The notes: generated by a model not told the origin, from the letters alone. A DNA stretch of 64,000 nt from Pseudonocardia sp. HH130629-09 (GCF_001294645.1 NZ_CP011868.1:4836001-4900000), one strand, 5' to 3'. Positions 41,372-50,440 are shown, counted from the first letter of the stretch. Program-made: numbers and translations.

Positions 41372-42114
41372 ATGAGCGTCGAGAACACCTCCGCGGGAAT
41401 GGACCCGACCGCCGTCGACCTCGTGCGGGCCGACGGCACCGCCGGTGCGCTGTGGCAGGCCTGGACCACCGGCGAGCGGATCGCCGCGCTGCCGGAGCTG
41501 CTGCGCCCGCGCAGCCTCGCCGAGGGCTTCAGCGCGCAGCGCAGGCTGTCGGAGCGGGCCGGGCCGTCCTACGGCTGGAAGCTCGCGGCGACCGCGCCCG
41601 CCGGGCAGGCCCACATCGGGGTGGACGCCCCGCTGCCGGGGGCGCTGTTCGAGCGGTTCCGGCACTCCCCCGGCGACGTGGTGCCCTCCGACGACCTGCA
41701 CATGGCCGTCGCCGAGGCGGAGTTCGCGTTCGTCATGGGCGCGGCGGTCGGCGCCGACGCGACCCGCGAGGAGCTCCGGGCCGCGGTCGCCGCCGTGCAC
41801 GGCGCGGTGGAGCTGCCCGAGTCGCGGTTCACCGACTTCGTCGCGGCGGGGGCGCCGTCGATGCTGGCCGACGCCGCGTGCGCCGGACGGTTCGTGCTGG
41901 GCCCGGAGCTGCCCGGTGCCCTCGACCTGGACCTCGCGTCGACCCCGACCACCCTCCGGGTCGACGACGCCACGGCGACCGGCTCCGGCTGGAGGCGGGC
42001 ACGGTCGTCACCACGGGGACGACGACCACCCCCGTGCCCGTGCACCGCGGCGCCCGGGTCCGGGCGGGCTTCGGCGACGACCTCGGCTCGGTGGAGTTCA
42101 GCCTCGCCCCGTGA
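41372..42114 (+). pseudogene. 2-keto-4-pentenoate hydratase-like gene with internal deletion
   Basis: The frame from ATG 41372 matches the hydratase/decarboxylase branch of the FAH superfamily (ERAGPSYGWKLAATAPAGQAH, AEAEFAFVMGAAVG, VHGAVELPESRFTDF) up to DDATATGSG near 41989. Family members then have about 25 residues ending in an alanine-rich helix, which are absent. The remaining C-terminus (LEAGTVVTTGTTTTPVPV, VRAGFGDDLGSVEFSLAP) lies in another frame and ends at TGA 42112-42114. So a deletion not divisible by three removed the segment before the active-site-closing part. A read in the original frame runs on to 42580 as nonsense. Confidence 0.8.
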
Positions 42115-42126
42115 CCGCGCCGGGCG

Positions 42127-43005
42127 TCAGCGCACGACGTTCAACGCCCCCGCCGCGCAGCGGATGCGGATCGAGGTCCCGGCCTCGACCTCGTCGACCT
42201 CGCCGTCGATCTGCACCGGCATCGGCCCGCACGAGGTGAACCGGAAGTCCGATGTGGACGGCCGCCGGCCGAGCCCGGCGAACGCAGCCCGGGCGGCCAC
42301 CCACAGCTGCTTCCACTTCGGACGGTGCTCCAGCAGCACGACCTCGAACCGGCCGTCGTCGGGACGGCTGGTGGCCGACAGCTCGGCGACCTTCGCCATC
42401 TCGCCGATGTTGGCGAAGACCAGGTTGTCGATCCGGCGCCGGTCGCCGCGGGAGAACTCCACCTCGAACGGGATGAACGCCCAGAACGCCCGCACCGTGG
42501 TGATGACCTCCCGGATGCTGCCCTTGCCGCCCTTCTCGATCTGCAGCGCGACGACCGGGGTCAGCCCGAACCCGATGTAGGAGTGCGCGTAGCGCGGCGG
42601 GTCCTCGTCGCGGTGCATCTCGAGCAGATCCATCGGCTCTGGGCGGCCGTCGAGGATCGCCTCGGCCAGCGGACGAGGTGCGGTGACGCGGTCGTGGTCG
42701 TTCGCGTTCCCGGCAGCCAGGACGGCGACCGCGGCGGCGGTGCCCGGCACGTCCATGATCCCGTTGACGACCTCGTTGTAGCCGCCGTCGCCGGACGCCG
42801 AGACGATGAGCGGGCGCCCACCGGCGGACGCGGCGTCCCGGGCGATGACCCGGGCGTGCCCGGCGTACTCGGTGGGTACCAGCCGCACGCTCAGCTCGGG
42901 CCGGGCGGCGTGGAGCTCGTCGCGCAACTTTTCGGCGAGCACGTCGGCATCCCCGGTACTGCCCGGGTTGAAGACCACCAGCACGGAGTCGATCGGCTCA
43001 GCCAC
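42127..43005 (-). CDS. Diacylglycerol kinase-like (DAGK catalytic domain) protein
   Basis: A 292-residue member of the DAGK/sphingosine kinase/NAD kinase fold. VLVVFNPGSTGDAD opens the domain and the nucleotide loop reads SASGDGGYNEVVNGIM, where most relatives have GGDGTxNEVVNG; the Thr is replaced by Gly. AAGNANDHDR replaces the usual GTxNDFAR-like motif. The second, beta-sandwich half contains RIDNLVFANIGEMAK and a C-terminal VQIDGEVDE. It may phosphorylate a lipid or another polyol substrate. GTG 43005 is inferred; it starts AEPIDSVLVVFN. Confidence 0.8.
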   Translation of the reverse strand: MAEPIDSVLVVFNPGSTGDADVLAEKLRDELHAARPELSVRLVPTEYAGHARVIARDAASAGGRPLIVSASGDGGYNEVVNGIMDVPGTAAAVAVLAAGNANDHDRVTAPRPLAEAILDGRPEPMDLLEMHRDEDPPRYAHSYIGFGLTPVVALQIEKGGKGSIREVITTVRAFWAFIPFEVEFSRGDRRRIDNLVFANIGEMAKVAELSATSRPDDGRFEVVLLEHRPKWKQLWVAARAAFAGLGRRPSTSDFRFTSCGPMPVQIDGEVDEVEAGTSIRIRCAAGALNVVR

Positions 43006-43058
43006 GCGCACACCGTAGACGCCTGCGGCCCCGCCACCGTTGCGGCACGGTGGGAGCC

Positions 43059-43859
43059 ATGGACCTGCAACTGAACGGGCGTCGGGCGATCGTGACGGGC
43101 GGGAGCCGCGGCATCGGGTTGGCGACGGCCAGGGCGCTCGCCGCCGAGGGTGCCCGGGTCGCGTTGTTCGCGCGTGACGCCGGGGCCCTGGAGTCCGCCG
43201 CGGCCGGGCTGCGCGCCGAGGGGGCACCGGAGGTGCTCGCCGTCGCGGTCGACACCACCGACGACGACGCGGTCCGTCGCGGCGTGGCCGTGGTCGCGAA
43301 CCGGCTCGGCGGGGTGGACGTGCTGGTGAACGCCGCCGCGCGACCGGCGAGCGCGGGCCCGCCGACCGACCTGGTCTCCATCACCGACGACGCGGTGCGG
43401 GTCGAGCTGGAGACGAAGGTGCTCGGCTACCTGCGGTGTGCGCGGGCCGTCGCGCCGCTGATGCGCGCGCAGGGGTGGGGCCGGATCGTGAACGTCAGCG
43501 GCCTGAACGCGCGGAAGTCGTCGTCGCTGGTGGGGTCGGTGCGCAACGTCGCGGTGGCCTCGATGACGGCGGCGCTCGCCCAGGAGCTGGGTCCGCACGG
43601 CATCAACGTGACGGTCGTGCACCCCGGTGTCACCGAGACCGAGCGGACGCCCGCCGCCCTCGCCGCGCGGGCGGAGTCGGCGGGGATCACCGAGGCGCAG
43701 GCGCGCGCGGAGCTCGACGCGACGACGACGATCGGCCGCATCACGACCGCCGCGGAGGTCGCCGACGTCATCACTTTCCTGTGCTCGCCCCGTTCTGTCG
43801 CCGTCACCGGGGACGCTGTCGCCGCGGGTGGAGGGACACCGGGGGTCGTGCACTACTGA
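43059..43859 (+). CDS. SDR-fold protein lacking the usual YxxxK residues
   Basis: A 266-residue Rossmann-fold SDR with intact cofactor motifs TGGSRGIGLATARALAAEG, DTTDDDAV and NAAARP. The catalytic region reads IVNVSGLNARKSSS followed by GSVRNVAVASMTAALA, so the Ser is kept, but the Tyr and Lys of YxxxK are Arg and Val. A subgroup of bacterial SDRs carries such RNxAL-type sequences. The C-terminus (FLCSPRSVAVTGDAVAAGGG) is normal. ATG 43059 or GTG 43050 may start it. Confidence 0.82.
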   Translation: MDLQLNGRRAIVTGGSRGIGLATARALAAEGARVALFARDAGALESAAAGLRAEGAPEVLAVAVDTTDDDAVRRGVAVVANRLGGVDVLVNAAARPASAGPPTDLVSITDDAVRVELETKVLGYLRCARAVAPLMRAQGWGRIVNVSGLNARKSSSLVGSVRNVAVASMTAALAQELGPHGINVTVVHPGVTETERTPAALAARAESAGITEAQARAELDATTTIGRITTAAEVADVITFLCSPRSVAVTGDAVAAGGGTPGVVHY

Positions 43860-43939
43860 GGCCCGGCGAGCGGACCGCCGCCGCCCGACCGCAGGGCCGG
43901 ATCGGCCCGGACGGCCCTCCCGGATGGCACGATGGTCGG

Positions 43940-44314
43940 ATGGAGGGGACCCGCGTGGACCGGTGGCTGTGGTCGGTGCGTCTGGCCAAGACCCGCGCCG
44001 ACGCCGCGACGGCCTGCCGCGGCGGGCACGTGCGGATCAACGACCGGCCCGCGAAGCCGGCCGCGACGGTGCAGGTCGGCGACCGGGTACGGGTGCGGGT
44101 GTACGACCGGAACCGGATCGTCGAGGTCACCCGGGTGATCGAGAAGCGGGTCGGCGCGCCGATCGCGCAGGAGTGCTACATCGACCACACCCCGCCGGAG
44201 CCGACCGCCGCGGGACAGCCGCTGTTCGCCCACCGCGACCGCGGGGCGGGGCGTCCGACGAAACGCGACCGCCGGATGCTCGACCAGCTGGGGCTGTCCC
44301 GCCGCACCTCCTAG
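43940..44314 (+). CDS. S4-domain RNA-binding protein (Hsp15-like)
   Basis: A 124-residue basic protein with an N-terminal S4 domain (RVDRWLWSVRLAKTRADAATACRGGHVRINDRPAKPAATVQVGDRVRV), as in Hsp15/HslR, which binds stalled 50S subunits. The C-terminal tail is Arg-rich (GRPTKRDRRMLDQL). It lies 20 bases before pyrD on the same strand and may be co-transcribed with it. Confidence 0.9.
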   Translation: MEGTRVDRWLWSVRLAKTRADAATACRGGHVRINDRPAKPAATVQVGDRVRVRVYDRNRIVEVTRVIEKRVGAPIAQECYIDHTPPEPTAAGQPLFAHRDRGAGRPTKRDRRMLDQLGLSRRTS

Positions 44315-44334
44315 GCCGGTGTGAGGATGGGGGC

Positions 44335-45438
44335 ATGTACGACGCCCTCATGCGCCACGTGCTCCGGCACCTCCCGTCCGAGCCCGCGCACCGGATGGGG
44401 TTCGGTGTGGTCCGCGCACTCGGGACCGCGCCCGTCGTGGGTGAGCGGGTCGCGGAGCGGCTCGCCCCGTCGGACCCGGTGCTGCGCACCCGGGCGCTAG
44501 ATCTGGAGTTCGCCGGCCCGCTCGGTCTGGCCGCCGGTTTCGACAAGGACGCCGAGGGTGTTCTCGCACTCGGCAGGCTCGGGTTCGGCGCGGTCGAGAT
44601 CGGGACGGTGACCGGGCGGGCGCAGCCCGGGAACCCACGGCCCCGCCTGTTCCGGCTCGTCGACGACGCCGCCCTGGTCAACCGGATGGGCTTCAACAAC
44701 TCCGGTGCCGGGACCGTCGGGCCGCGCCTCGCCGCGCTGCGCACCCGCCCCGGACCGGGGATGCCGGTGCTGGGGGTCAACATCGGCAAGAGCAAGGCGG
44801 TGCCCGCCGAGGACGCGGCGTCGGACTACCGCGCGAGCGCCGCGGCGCTGGGCGCCTACGCCGACTACGTCGTGGTCAACGTCAGCTCACCGAACACCCC
44901 AGGTCTGCGGGACCTGCAGCAGGTCGACGTACTGGAGCCGCTGCTCGTCGCGGTGCGGGAGGAGCTGGGCCGGGTCTCCGGCGGACGTCGTGTGCCGCTG
45001 CTCGTGAAGATCACCGTGGACCTGGCTCCGGAGGACCTCGACGCCGTGGCCGACCTGGCCCGGCGCCTGCGCCTCGACGGGGTCGTCGCCACGAACACGA
45101 CCGTGTCACGCGACGGCCTGCGCACCGCTCCCGACGTCGTCGCCGCGGCCGGTGCCGGCGGCTTGTCCGGACGCCCGTTGACCGAGCCTGCCCGGTCGGT
45201 CGTCCGACAGCTGCGCACCCGGCTCGACGACGGCCAGGTCGTCATCTCCGCCGGTGGGATCGCCGACGCGGAGGAGGCCTACCGGCGGATCCGCTCCGGT
45301 GCGGCGCTGGTGCAGGCCTACACCGGGTTCATCTACGGCGGTCTGCTCTGGCCCGCGCGCGTCCACCGGGAGCTCGCGGCGCTGCTGCGTGCCGACGGGT
45401 TCTCGTGTGTCGACGACGCCGTGGGTGCCGATCTCTGA
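44335..45438 (+). CDS. pyrD: Dihydroorotate dehydrogenase (quinone)
   Basis: A 367-residue class 2 enzyme of pyrimidine synthesis that oxidises dihydroorotate using FMN and membrane quinone. The N-terminal amphipathic segment (LMRHVLRHLPSEPAHR) is typical of class 2. GLAAGFDKDAEG, GTVTGRAQPGNPRPR, NRMGFNNSG, NVSSPNTPGLR (Ser catalytic base) and ISAGGI near 300 bind FMN and orotate. ATG 44335 begins MYDALMRH. Confidence 0.95.
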   Translation: MYDALMRHVLRHLPSEPAHRMGFGVVRALGTAPVVGERVAERLAPSDPVLRTRALDLEFAGPLGLAAGFDKDAEGVLALGRLGFGAVEIGTVTGRAQPGNPRPRLFRLVDDAALVNRMGFNNSGAGTVGPRLAALRTRPGPGMPVLGVNIGKSKAVPAEDAASDYRASAAALGAYADYVVVNVSSPNTPGLRDLQQVDVLEPLLVAVREELGRVSGGRRVPLLVKITVDLAPEDLDAVADLARRLRLDGVVATNTTVSRDGLRTAPDVVAAAGAGGLSGRPLTEPARSVVRQLRTRLDDGQVVISAGGIADAEEAYRRIRSGAALVQAYTGFIYGGLLWPARVHRELAALLRADGFSCVDDAVGADL

Positions 45439-45923
45439 CGGCTTTGGTGGCTGGTGTTGCCGCCGGCGGTGTTCTCGGCCGATTGGGTGTCCTCCCGAGC
45501 GAGGCTCCGCCCGTGTGTCCCTTCTCGGCCCTGGTGCGCTTTCTCGCCGGCGGTGCAGGGTCGCGGCTTATCGACGGTGCGAAGTCGCGGCGGGGCAGCG
45601 TCATCGGCGGACCGGGGTCGCCGGGGCCAGGCTGGCGGGCTGAGTCCCCGCCCAGTCTCACCCTTCGTCGCCGCGCCTTACCCCGCCTGTCGTCCCGGCG
45701 CGGGTGCGTTCGACCTCGCACACCGTCCTGCGACCTCGCAGACCCTGCAGCAGATGCGAGGTCGCAGAAACCTGTGCGACATGCCCCGTGCCCCGCCCAG
45801 CTCGGCTCACAGCCGGCACAGAACAGAACAGGACAGGACGGGACGTCCCGGCCACAGGCACACAAGGCGCTGCGCCCACCGGCCCACCTACAGCGGACCG
45901 GAACAAATGCCCCGGAAACAAAT
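45439..45923. other. Gene-poor spacer between pyrD and the rRNA terminator
   Basis: I see no convincing gene in these 485 bases: open frames exist on both strands but have no family resemblance. The base composition is less GC-rich around 45790-45920. A 13-bp perfect inverted repeat sits at 45728-45767. Confidence 0.5.
45728..45767. repeat. 13-bp inverted repeat, CTGCGACCTCGCA
   Basis: Arms CTGCGACCTCGCA (45728-45740) and TGCGAGGTCGCAG (45755-45767) are exact inverse complements around a 14-base loop. A third partial copy of the arm (TTCGACCTCGCAC) lies just before at about 45709. It could be a terminator for pyrD or a repeated palindromic element; nothing decides between these. Confidence 0.6.
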
Positions 45924-45953
45924 GATGCCCCGGACTCGAAAGTCCGGGGCATC
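45924..45953 (-). terminator. Intrinsic terminator of the rRNA operon
   Basis: Perfect 13-bp arms GATGCCCCGGACT and AGTCCGGGGCATC with a 4-base loop lie 16 bases beyond the 5S 3' end on the minus strand. On that strand the stem is followed by ATTTGTTT, a fair U tract. Confidence 0.88.
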
Positions 45954-45969
45954 ACCTGATCATGTTGAA

Positions 45970-46088
45970 TGTCGGCGGCGACCTACTCTCCCACACCCTG
46001 GCGAGTGCAGTACCATCGGCGCTGGAAGGCTTAGCTACCGGGTTCGGAATGGGACCGGGCGTTCCCCTACCGCAATGACCACCGACAA
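45970..46088 (-). rRNA. rrf: 5S ribosomal RNA
   Basis: Minus-strand 5S gene. The terminal helix pairs GTCGGTGG at the 5' end with CCGCCGAC at the 3' end, and internal landmarks such as CCCGGTCCCATTCCGAAC and GATGGTACTGCA are characteristic. Length is about 118 nt, so it appears complete. It lies about 107 bases after the 23S 3' end, a normal spacer. Confidence 0.93.
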
Positions 46089-46195
46089 CACTATTCAACA
46101 AACCCCCACACAACAGCATAGGGGGACCTACGAACACACAACCCGCACAGGGGTTATGGGCTCAGGGTCACACAGTGGATGCGAACAACTCGTTG

Positions 46196-46868
<673 letters not shown>

Positions 46869-47033
46869 GAGCCTTTTTCAACCTGACCAGCGAGCTTCTG
46901 CGTCAGGAGATCGCGAAGGTTGCAGCGCAACTGCTCTGACCACAGCTGCACAGGTCACCGGCTCGCCAGCTCGGCGTCTGCACCCACACAACCAGGCCCC
47001 TGAGCTGCCGGAACGGCAGGTTGAAAAAGGCTC
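46869..47033. mobile_element. MITE copy 2 (165 bp), at the 23S/methyltransferase junction
   Basis: Same 165-bp element with 17-bp inverted ends as copy 1, in the opposite orientation. Its flanks are ACT on the left (23S side) and AGT on the right (methyltransferase side). They do not match, unlike the flanks of copies 1, 3 and 4, so this copy marks a recombination point and not a simple insertion. Confidence 0.92.
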
Positions 47034-47743
47034 AGTGCGTCGAGGCTCCACAGGTAGGCCGGTGACGCCCTGTGGTCGTAGGGGATCCAACCCTCGGCGC
47101 CCGCATCGTCGGTGATCTGTACGCCGATGAGCAGTGGCCCACCCGGCTCGATCACCCGCGCGAACTCGTTCAGAACGTCCGGAATCATGTCCGGCGGCGT
47201 GTGGATCAACGAGAAGCTGGCAAGGATGCCGGCGACGGATCGATCTGATGTTCGCAGATCGAGCATGGACCCGACTTCGAAGCTCAGGTCGGAGCGACGA
47301 CCGCGGGCGATGGCAATCATCGCCGGCGACAGGTCGACTCCGTGGGTCTCGATCCCGGACCGGTCCAGATGATCGGTCCACTGACCAGGTCCGCATCCGG
47401 CATCGACAACGGGGTTGGTCGGTCCGCTGGCCCGGACGATACTGGCGAAGGCGTCCACCATCGCGGCAGAAAGCGCGTCAGTGAGCCTTTTTCAACCTGA
47501 CCAGCGAGCTTCTGCGTCAGGAGATCGCGAAGGTTGCAGCGCAACTGCTCTGACCACAGCTGCACAGGTCACCGGCTCGCCAGCTCGGCGTCTGCACCCA
47601 CACAACCAGGCCCCTGAGCTGCCGGAACGGCAGGTTGAAAAGGGCTCAGTGACGACGTCGCCGCGCCGTACCATTTCGTCGTACAGTTCCGCGACGTTGT
47701 CGTAGTCCTGACGGGTCCGTTCCAGCGCCTCTGGCTGTGCCAT
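47034..47743 (-). pseudogene. SAM-dependent methyltransferase gene split and truncated by MITEs
   Basis: From ATG 47743 the protein begins MAQPEALERTRQDYDNVAEL and is interrupted after RRGDVVT by MITE copy 3 (47483-47647). Removing that element and one AGT continues DALSAAMVDAFASIV and the class I methyltransferase core: motif I NPVVDAGCGPGQWTDHL, THGVDLSPAMI, GILASFSLIHTPP and EFARVIEPGGPLLIG. It then ends at WSLDAL where MITE copy 2 begins, so the last strands are missing. The protein would be close to 200 residues. Related proteins methylate small molecules. Confidence 0.88.
47483..47647. mobile_element. MITE copy 3 (165 bp), in the methyltransferase gene
   Basis: A 165-bp copy in the same orientation as copy 2, with a clean target duplication AGT (47480-47482 and 47648-47650). 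The right inverted repeat has one change (GAAAAGGGCTC for GAAAAAGGCTC). Its insertion is a simple one and splits the methyltransferase gene near codon 32. Confidence 0.92.
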
Positions 47744-47905
47744 GCGGCCGACAGTAGGGACATGTAGGCATGGACAGCCTCCCCCGCGGTGACAGAGCCG
47801 GGTCGATAGCCGAGCGGCGCACCTGTGTCGTGGAACGCGGTAGCACGTCCCCCACCCGCTACGCTCGCGCCGTCCGTCCGAGAGCGAGCTGGGAGCGTGT
47901 GCAGT

Positions 47906-48842
47906 GAACCCTTTCCAACCTGGCGGTCAGCAGGTTGGTCGTGTCCGGCGTGGCGGCCCGGAAACTAGAAGAGCTCCTGGTAGACGAGTGATTGTCTAGA
48001 TCAACTCGTTGTCCACCAGGAGCTCCGGTGCTTTCCTACCCGTCCGCGCTGTCGGTGTCCACTCGCGCGCTGATCACCTTGACCAACGCCCTTCAGCGCA
48101 GCCGCAACCAGCGCGGTACTCGCTGGCGGCGCCTCCCGATCGGTCGTCACGCCCTGCTCGCCCTGGCGCACCTGCGCAAGGGCGAGACCTACCCCGACCT
48201 CGCCGCTGGTTTCGGGGTCGGCACCACCACGGCGTTCCGCTACATCCGCGAAGCGATCGACGTCCTCGCCGCCGCGGCACCGAACCTGACCGAGGCGATC
48301 GCGGTCGCGCGGCGGAAGGCGTTCGTGATCCTCGACGGCACCTTGCTGCGGATCGACCGGGTCGCCATGGCCTCGGGGTGCGACCGCCCGTACTACTCGG
48401 GGAAGTGGAAGTGCCACGGTATGAACGTGCAGGTCATCAGCGACCCGGCCGGTCGTCTGGTCTGGGCGTCGCCGGCGTTTGCCCGGTGCGCGGTATGACA
48501 TGGGTGCCGCCCGCGAACACGGGATCATCGACGCCCTCACCGTCGCCGGGGTGCAGGTGGTCGCCGACAGCGGATACCGCGGTGCCGGTGCGATGTTCCG
48601 CCTCCCACAGCGACGCCGACCCGCCGATCGCGACACCGGCGAGCGCCGACGGCTCTCACCGAGTCAGCGGGAGGTCAACGCCGCCCACGTAGCGCAACGC
48701 GGCCCCGGTGAACGCGCGAACGCGATGTTCAAGAGCTGGAAGATTCTGCGGAAGATCCGGTGCTGCCCGCAGCGGACCACCGCGCTGGTCAACGCGATCC
48801 AGACCCTCATCCTCGCTGGCTGACGCCAAGTGGAAAGAGTTC
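47906..48842 (+). mobile_element. IS5-type insertion sequence, about 937 bp
   Basis: The left end reads GAACCCTTTCCAACCTGGCG and the inverse of the right end GAACTCTTTCCACTTGGCG, giving imperfect inverted repeats. It carries one transposase gene in two frames. The flanking trinucleotides are AGT (47903-47905) and ACT (48843-48845), which fit the ANT target type of the ISL2 group of IS5 but are not identical. The left end matches the MITE terminal repeat at 14 of 17 positions. A MITE copy sits directly at its right end. Confidence 0.82.
48028..48823 (+). pseudogene. IS5-family transposase in two frames
   Basis: GTG 48028 follows AGGAG and opens a frame with a helix-turn-helix (YPDLAAGFGVGTTTAFRYI) and the first DDE Asp (FVILDGTLLRIDRV), ending at 48498. 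The second half (PGARYDMGAAREHGIIDAL, second Asp in VVADSGYRG, Glu in RGPGERANAMFK) lies in the next frame, to 48823. A single extra T in GCGTTTGCCCG near 48478-48481 explains the break. This may be an inactivating frameshift; programmed -1 frameshifting occurs in some IS5 groups, but the site is not a classical slippery run. Confidence 0.8.
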
Positions 48843-48845
48843 ACT

Positions 48846-49014
48846 GAGCCTTTTTCAACCTGACCAGCGAGCTTCTGCGTCAGGAGATCGCGAAGGTTGC
48901 AGCGCAACTGCTCTGACCACAGCTGCACAGGTCACCGGCTCGCCAGCTAGCTCGGCGTCTGCACCCACACAACCAGGCCCCTGAGCTGCCGGAACGGCAG
49001 GTTGAAAAAGGCTC
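48846..49014. mobile_element. MITE copy 4 (169 bp), abutting the IS right end
   Basis: This copy is 4 bp longer than the others because of an AGCT duplication in the middle (CCAGCTAGCTCGG). It has a clean ACT target duplication (48843-48845 and 49015-49017); the left ACT is the trinucleotide directly at the IS right end. So the MITE went into the base triplet flanking the IS. Orientation is as in copies 2 and 3. Confidence 0.9.
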
Positions 49015-49162
49015 ACTGTCAGGAAGTGCAGGCGCCGTACCGCAGATCCCGGTCCGGAGATCGAGGCCTCGGGGTGCGAGACACCGCCTGCGCCGGGCTC
49101 GGGCATCCGCGCCGTCGTCGAGCTGCGGAACCCGGGTTCGTGGACGGGAGCCTCGCGGTCGG

Positions 49163-50440
49163 TCACGCGTCCGAGGCGCTCCGGGCCCCCGTCTCCGCCG
49201 GCTCCCCGGAGCGCACGCCGTCGTAGATCTCCCGGTCGATCTCCCCGTCGGGGTGCGCGACGAGCATGGCCACCAGGGTGTCGGCGTTGACGTTGAGGAA
49301 GGTCCGCAGGATCCCGGTGAACCAGTCGACGGCGATGAGCAGCCCGACCGCCGCGAGGGGCAGTCCGAGGGTGGTCCCGAGGAACAGGGCCACGACGGGG
49401 AACCCGCCCGGCACGGTGATCGTGCCCATGTTGAGCAGGATCGCGAGGACCATCCCGAACACGATCTGCCCGGCCGAGAGGTCGACGCCGCCGGCCTGGG
49501 CGAGGAACAGCACGACGATCGTGTAGTTGAGGACGGCGCCGTAGGAGCCCATGGTCAGCCCCACCGAGAGCGTGAAGTTGGCGACGCGGGGGCTGACACC
49601 GATCTTCTCGATCGTGGTGCGCAGGACGGTGGGGTAGGTGACGGCCGAGCTCGTCGTCGTGACCGCGACGGCGGTCTGCTCGGCGAGCTTGCGCGGCAGG
49701 CGGGCGGGGTTGAGCCGGGTGCGCCCGGCGACGATCGCAACGAACAGCGCGGTGAGCAGGACGACGCCCAGCAGGGTGGTGCCGAGGTAGGCCAGGGCCG
49801 ACCCGACCACGGCGAAGCCGATGCGGCCGGACAGGTCGGCGAGCAGCGCGAACACCCCGATCGGCGCGACGTACATGACCAGCCGGATCAGGGTGAGCAG
49901 GACCTGCTGGAACTGCCCCACGACGTCGAGGACGAGTGTGTTCCCCGTCGCGGTGACGTGCCGGTGGAGGGCGACGCCGAACAGCAGCGAGAACAGGATG
50001 ATCGGCACCATCGCCGCCTCGGCCATCGACTCGACGACGTTGGTGGTGAAGAAGCCGAGGACCGTGTCCTGCCAGCTCTCCGGGGCCGCCGCGGCCGGCA
50101 GTGCGGCGTCCGTCGCGGCCGTCGCGACCATCCCGGAACCCGGGCGGAACAGCAGCCCGAGCACCACCGCGACCACCGCGGCCACGACCGACAGGCCGAT
50201 CATCCAGGCGAAGGTCCGCAGCGCGAGCCGGCCGGTGCCGGACCCGGTCATGGACCCGCAGGCCGCGATCACCGAGGTCATGGCCAGCGGCACGATCGCC
50301 ATCTGGACGAGCCGGATGAAGGCGTCGCCGACGACCTTCAGGTTGCCGGCCCACTCGCCGGTCATCAGGCCGAAAGCGATCCCGGCGACCGCGGCGAGCG
50401 CGATCAGGACGGCGGGATGCTTCATCGCGGCGAGTCTCAT
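49163..50440 (-). CDS. Dicarboxylate/amino acid:cation symporter (DAACS family)
   Basis: A 425-residue membrane transporter of the GltP/DctA family with eight helices and two re-entrant hairpins. Signature parts: the Ser-rich hairpin region TTSSAVTYPTVLRTTIEKIGVS (near 265), SYGAVLNYTIVVLFLAQ in place of the usual NMDGTA helix and NVNADTLVAMLVA near the end. It imports C4-dicarboxylates, glutamate or aspartate with Na+ or H+. Its ATG overlaps the stop of the GntR regulator gene (ATGA), so both form one operon. Confidence 0.9.
   Translation of the reverse strand: MRLAAMKHPAVLIALAAVAGIAFGLMTGEWAGNLKVVGDAFIRLVQMAIVPLAMTSVIAACGSMTGSGTGRLALRTFAWMIGLSVVAAVVAVVLGLLFRPGSGMVATAATDAALPAAAAPESWQDTVLGFFTTNVVESMAEAAMVPIILFSLLFGVALHRHVTATGNTLVLDVVGQFQQVLLTLIRLVMYVAPIGVFALLADLSGRIGFAVVGSALAYLGTTLLGVVLLTALFVAIVAGRTRLNPARLPRKLAEQTAVAVTTTSSAVTYPTVLRTTIEKIGVSPRVANFTLSVGLTMGSYGAVLNYTIVVLFLAQAGGVDLSAGQIVFGMVLAILLNMGTITVPGGFPVVALFLGTTLGLPLAAVGLLIAVDWFTGILRTFLNVNADTLVAMLVAHPDGEIDREIYDGVRSGEPAETGARSASDA

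Noticed and set aside
45728..45767. CRISPR array
   Set aside because: Only one inverted repeat pair and a partial arm are present, with no regular spacer series; no cas genes occur in the window.
46869..49014. Composite transposon formed by the MITE copies around the IS and methyltransferase
   Set aside because: The outer copies do not share target duplications and the enclosed segments show independent insertions; nothing shows that they moved together.
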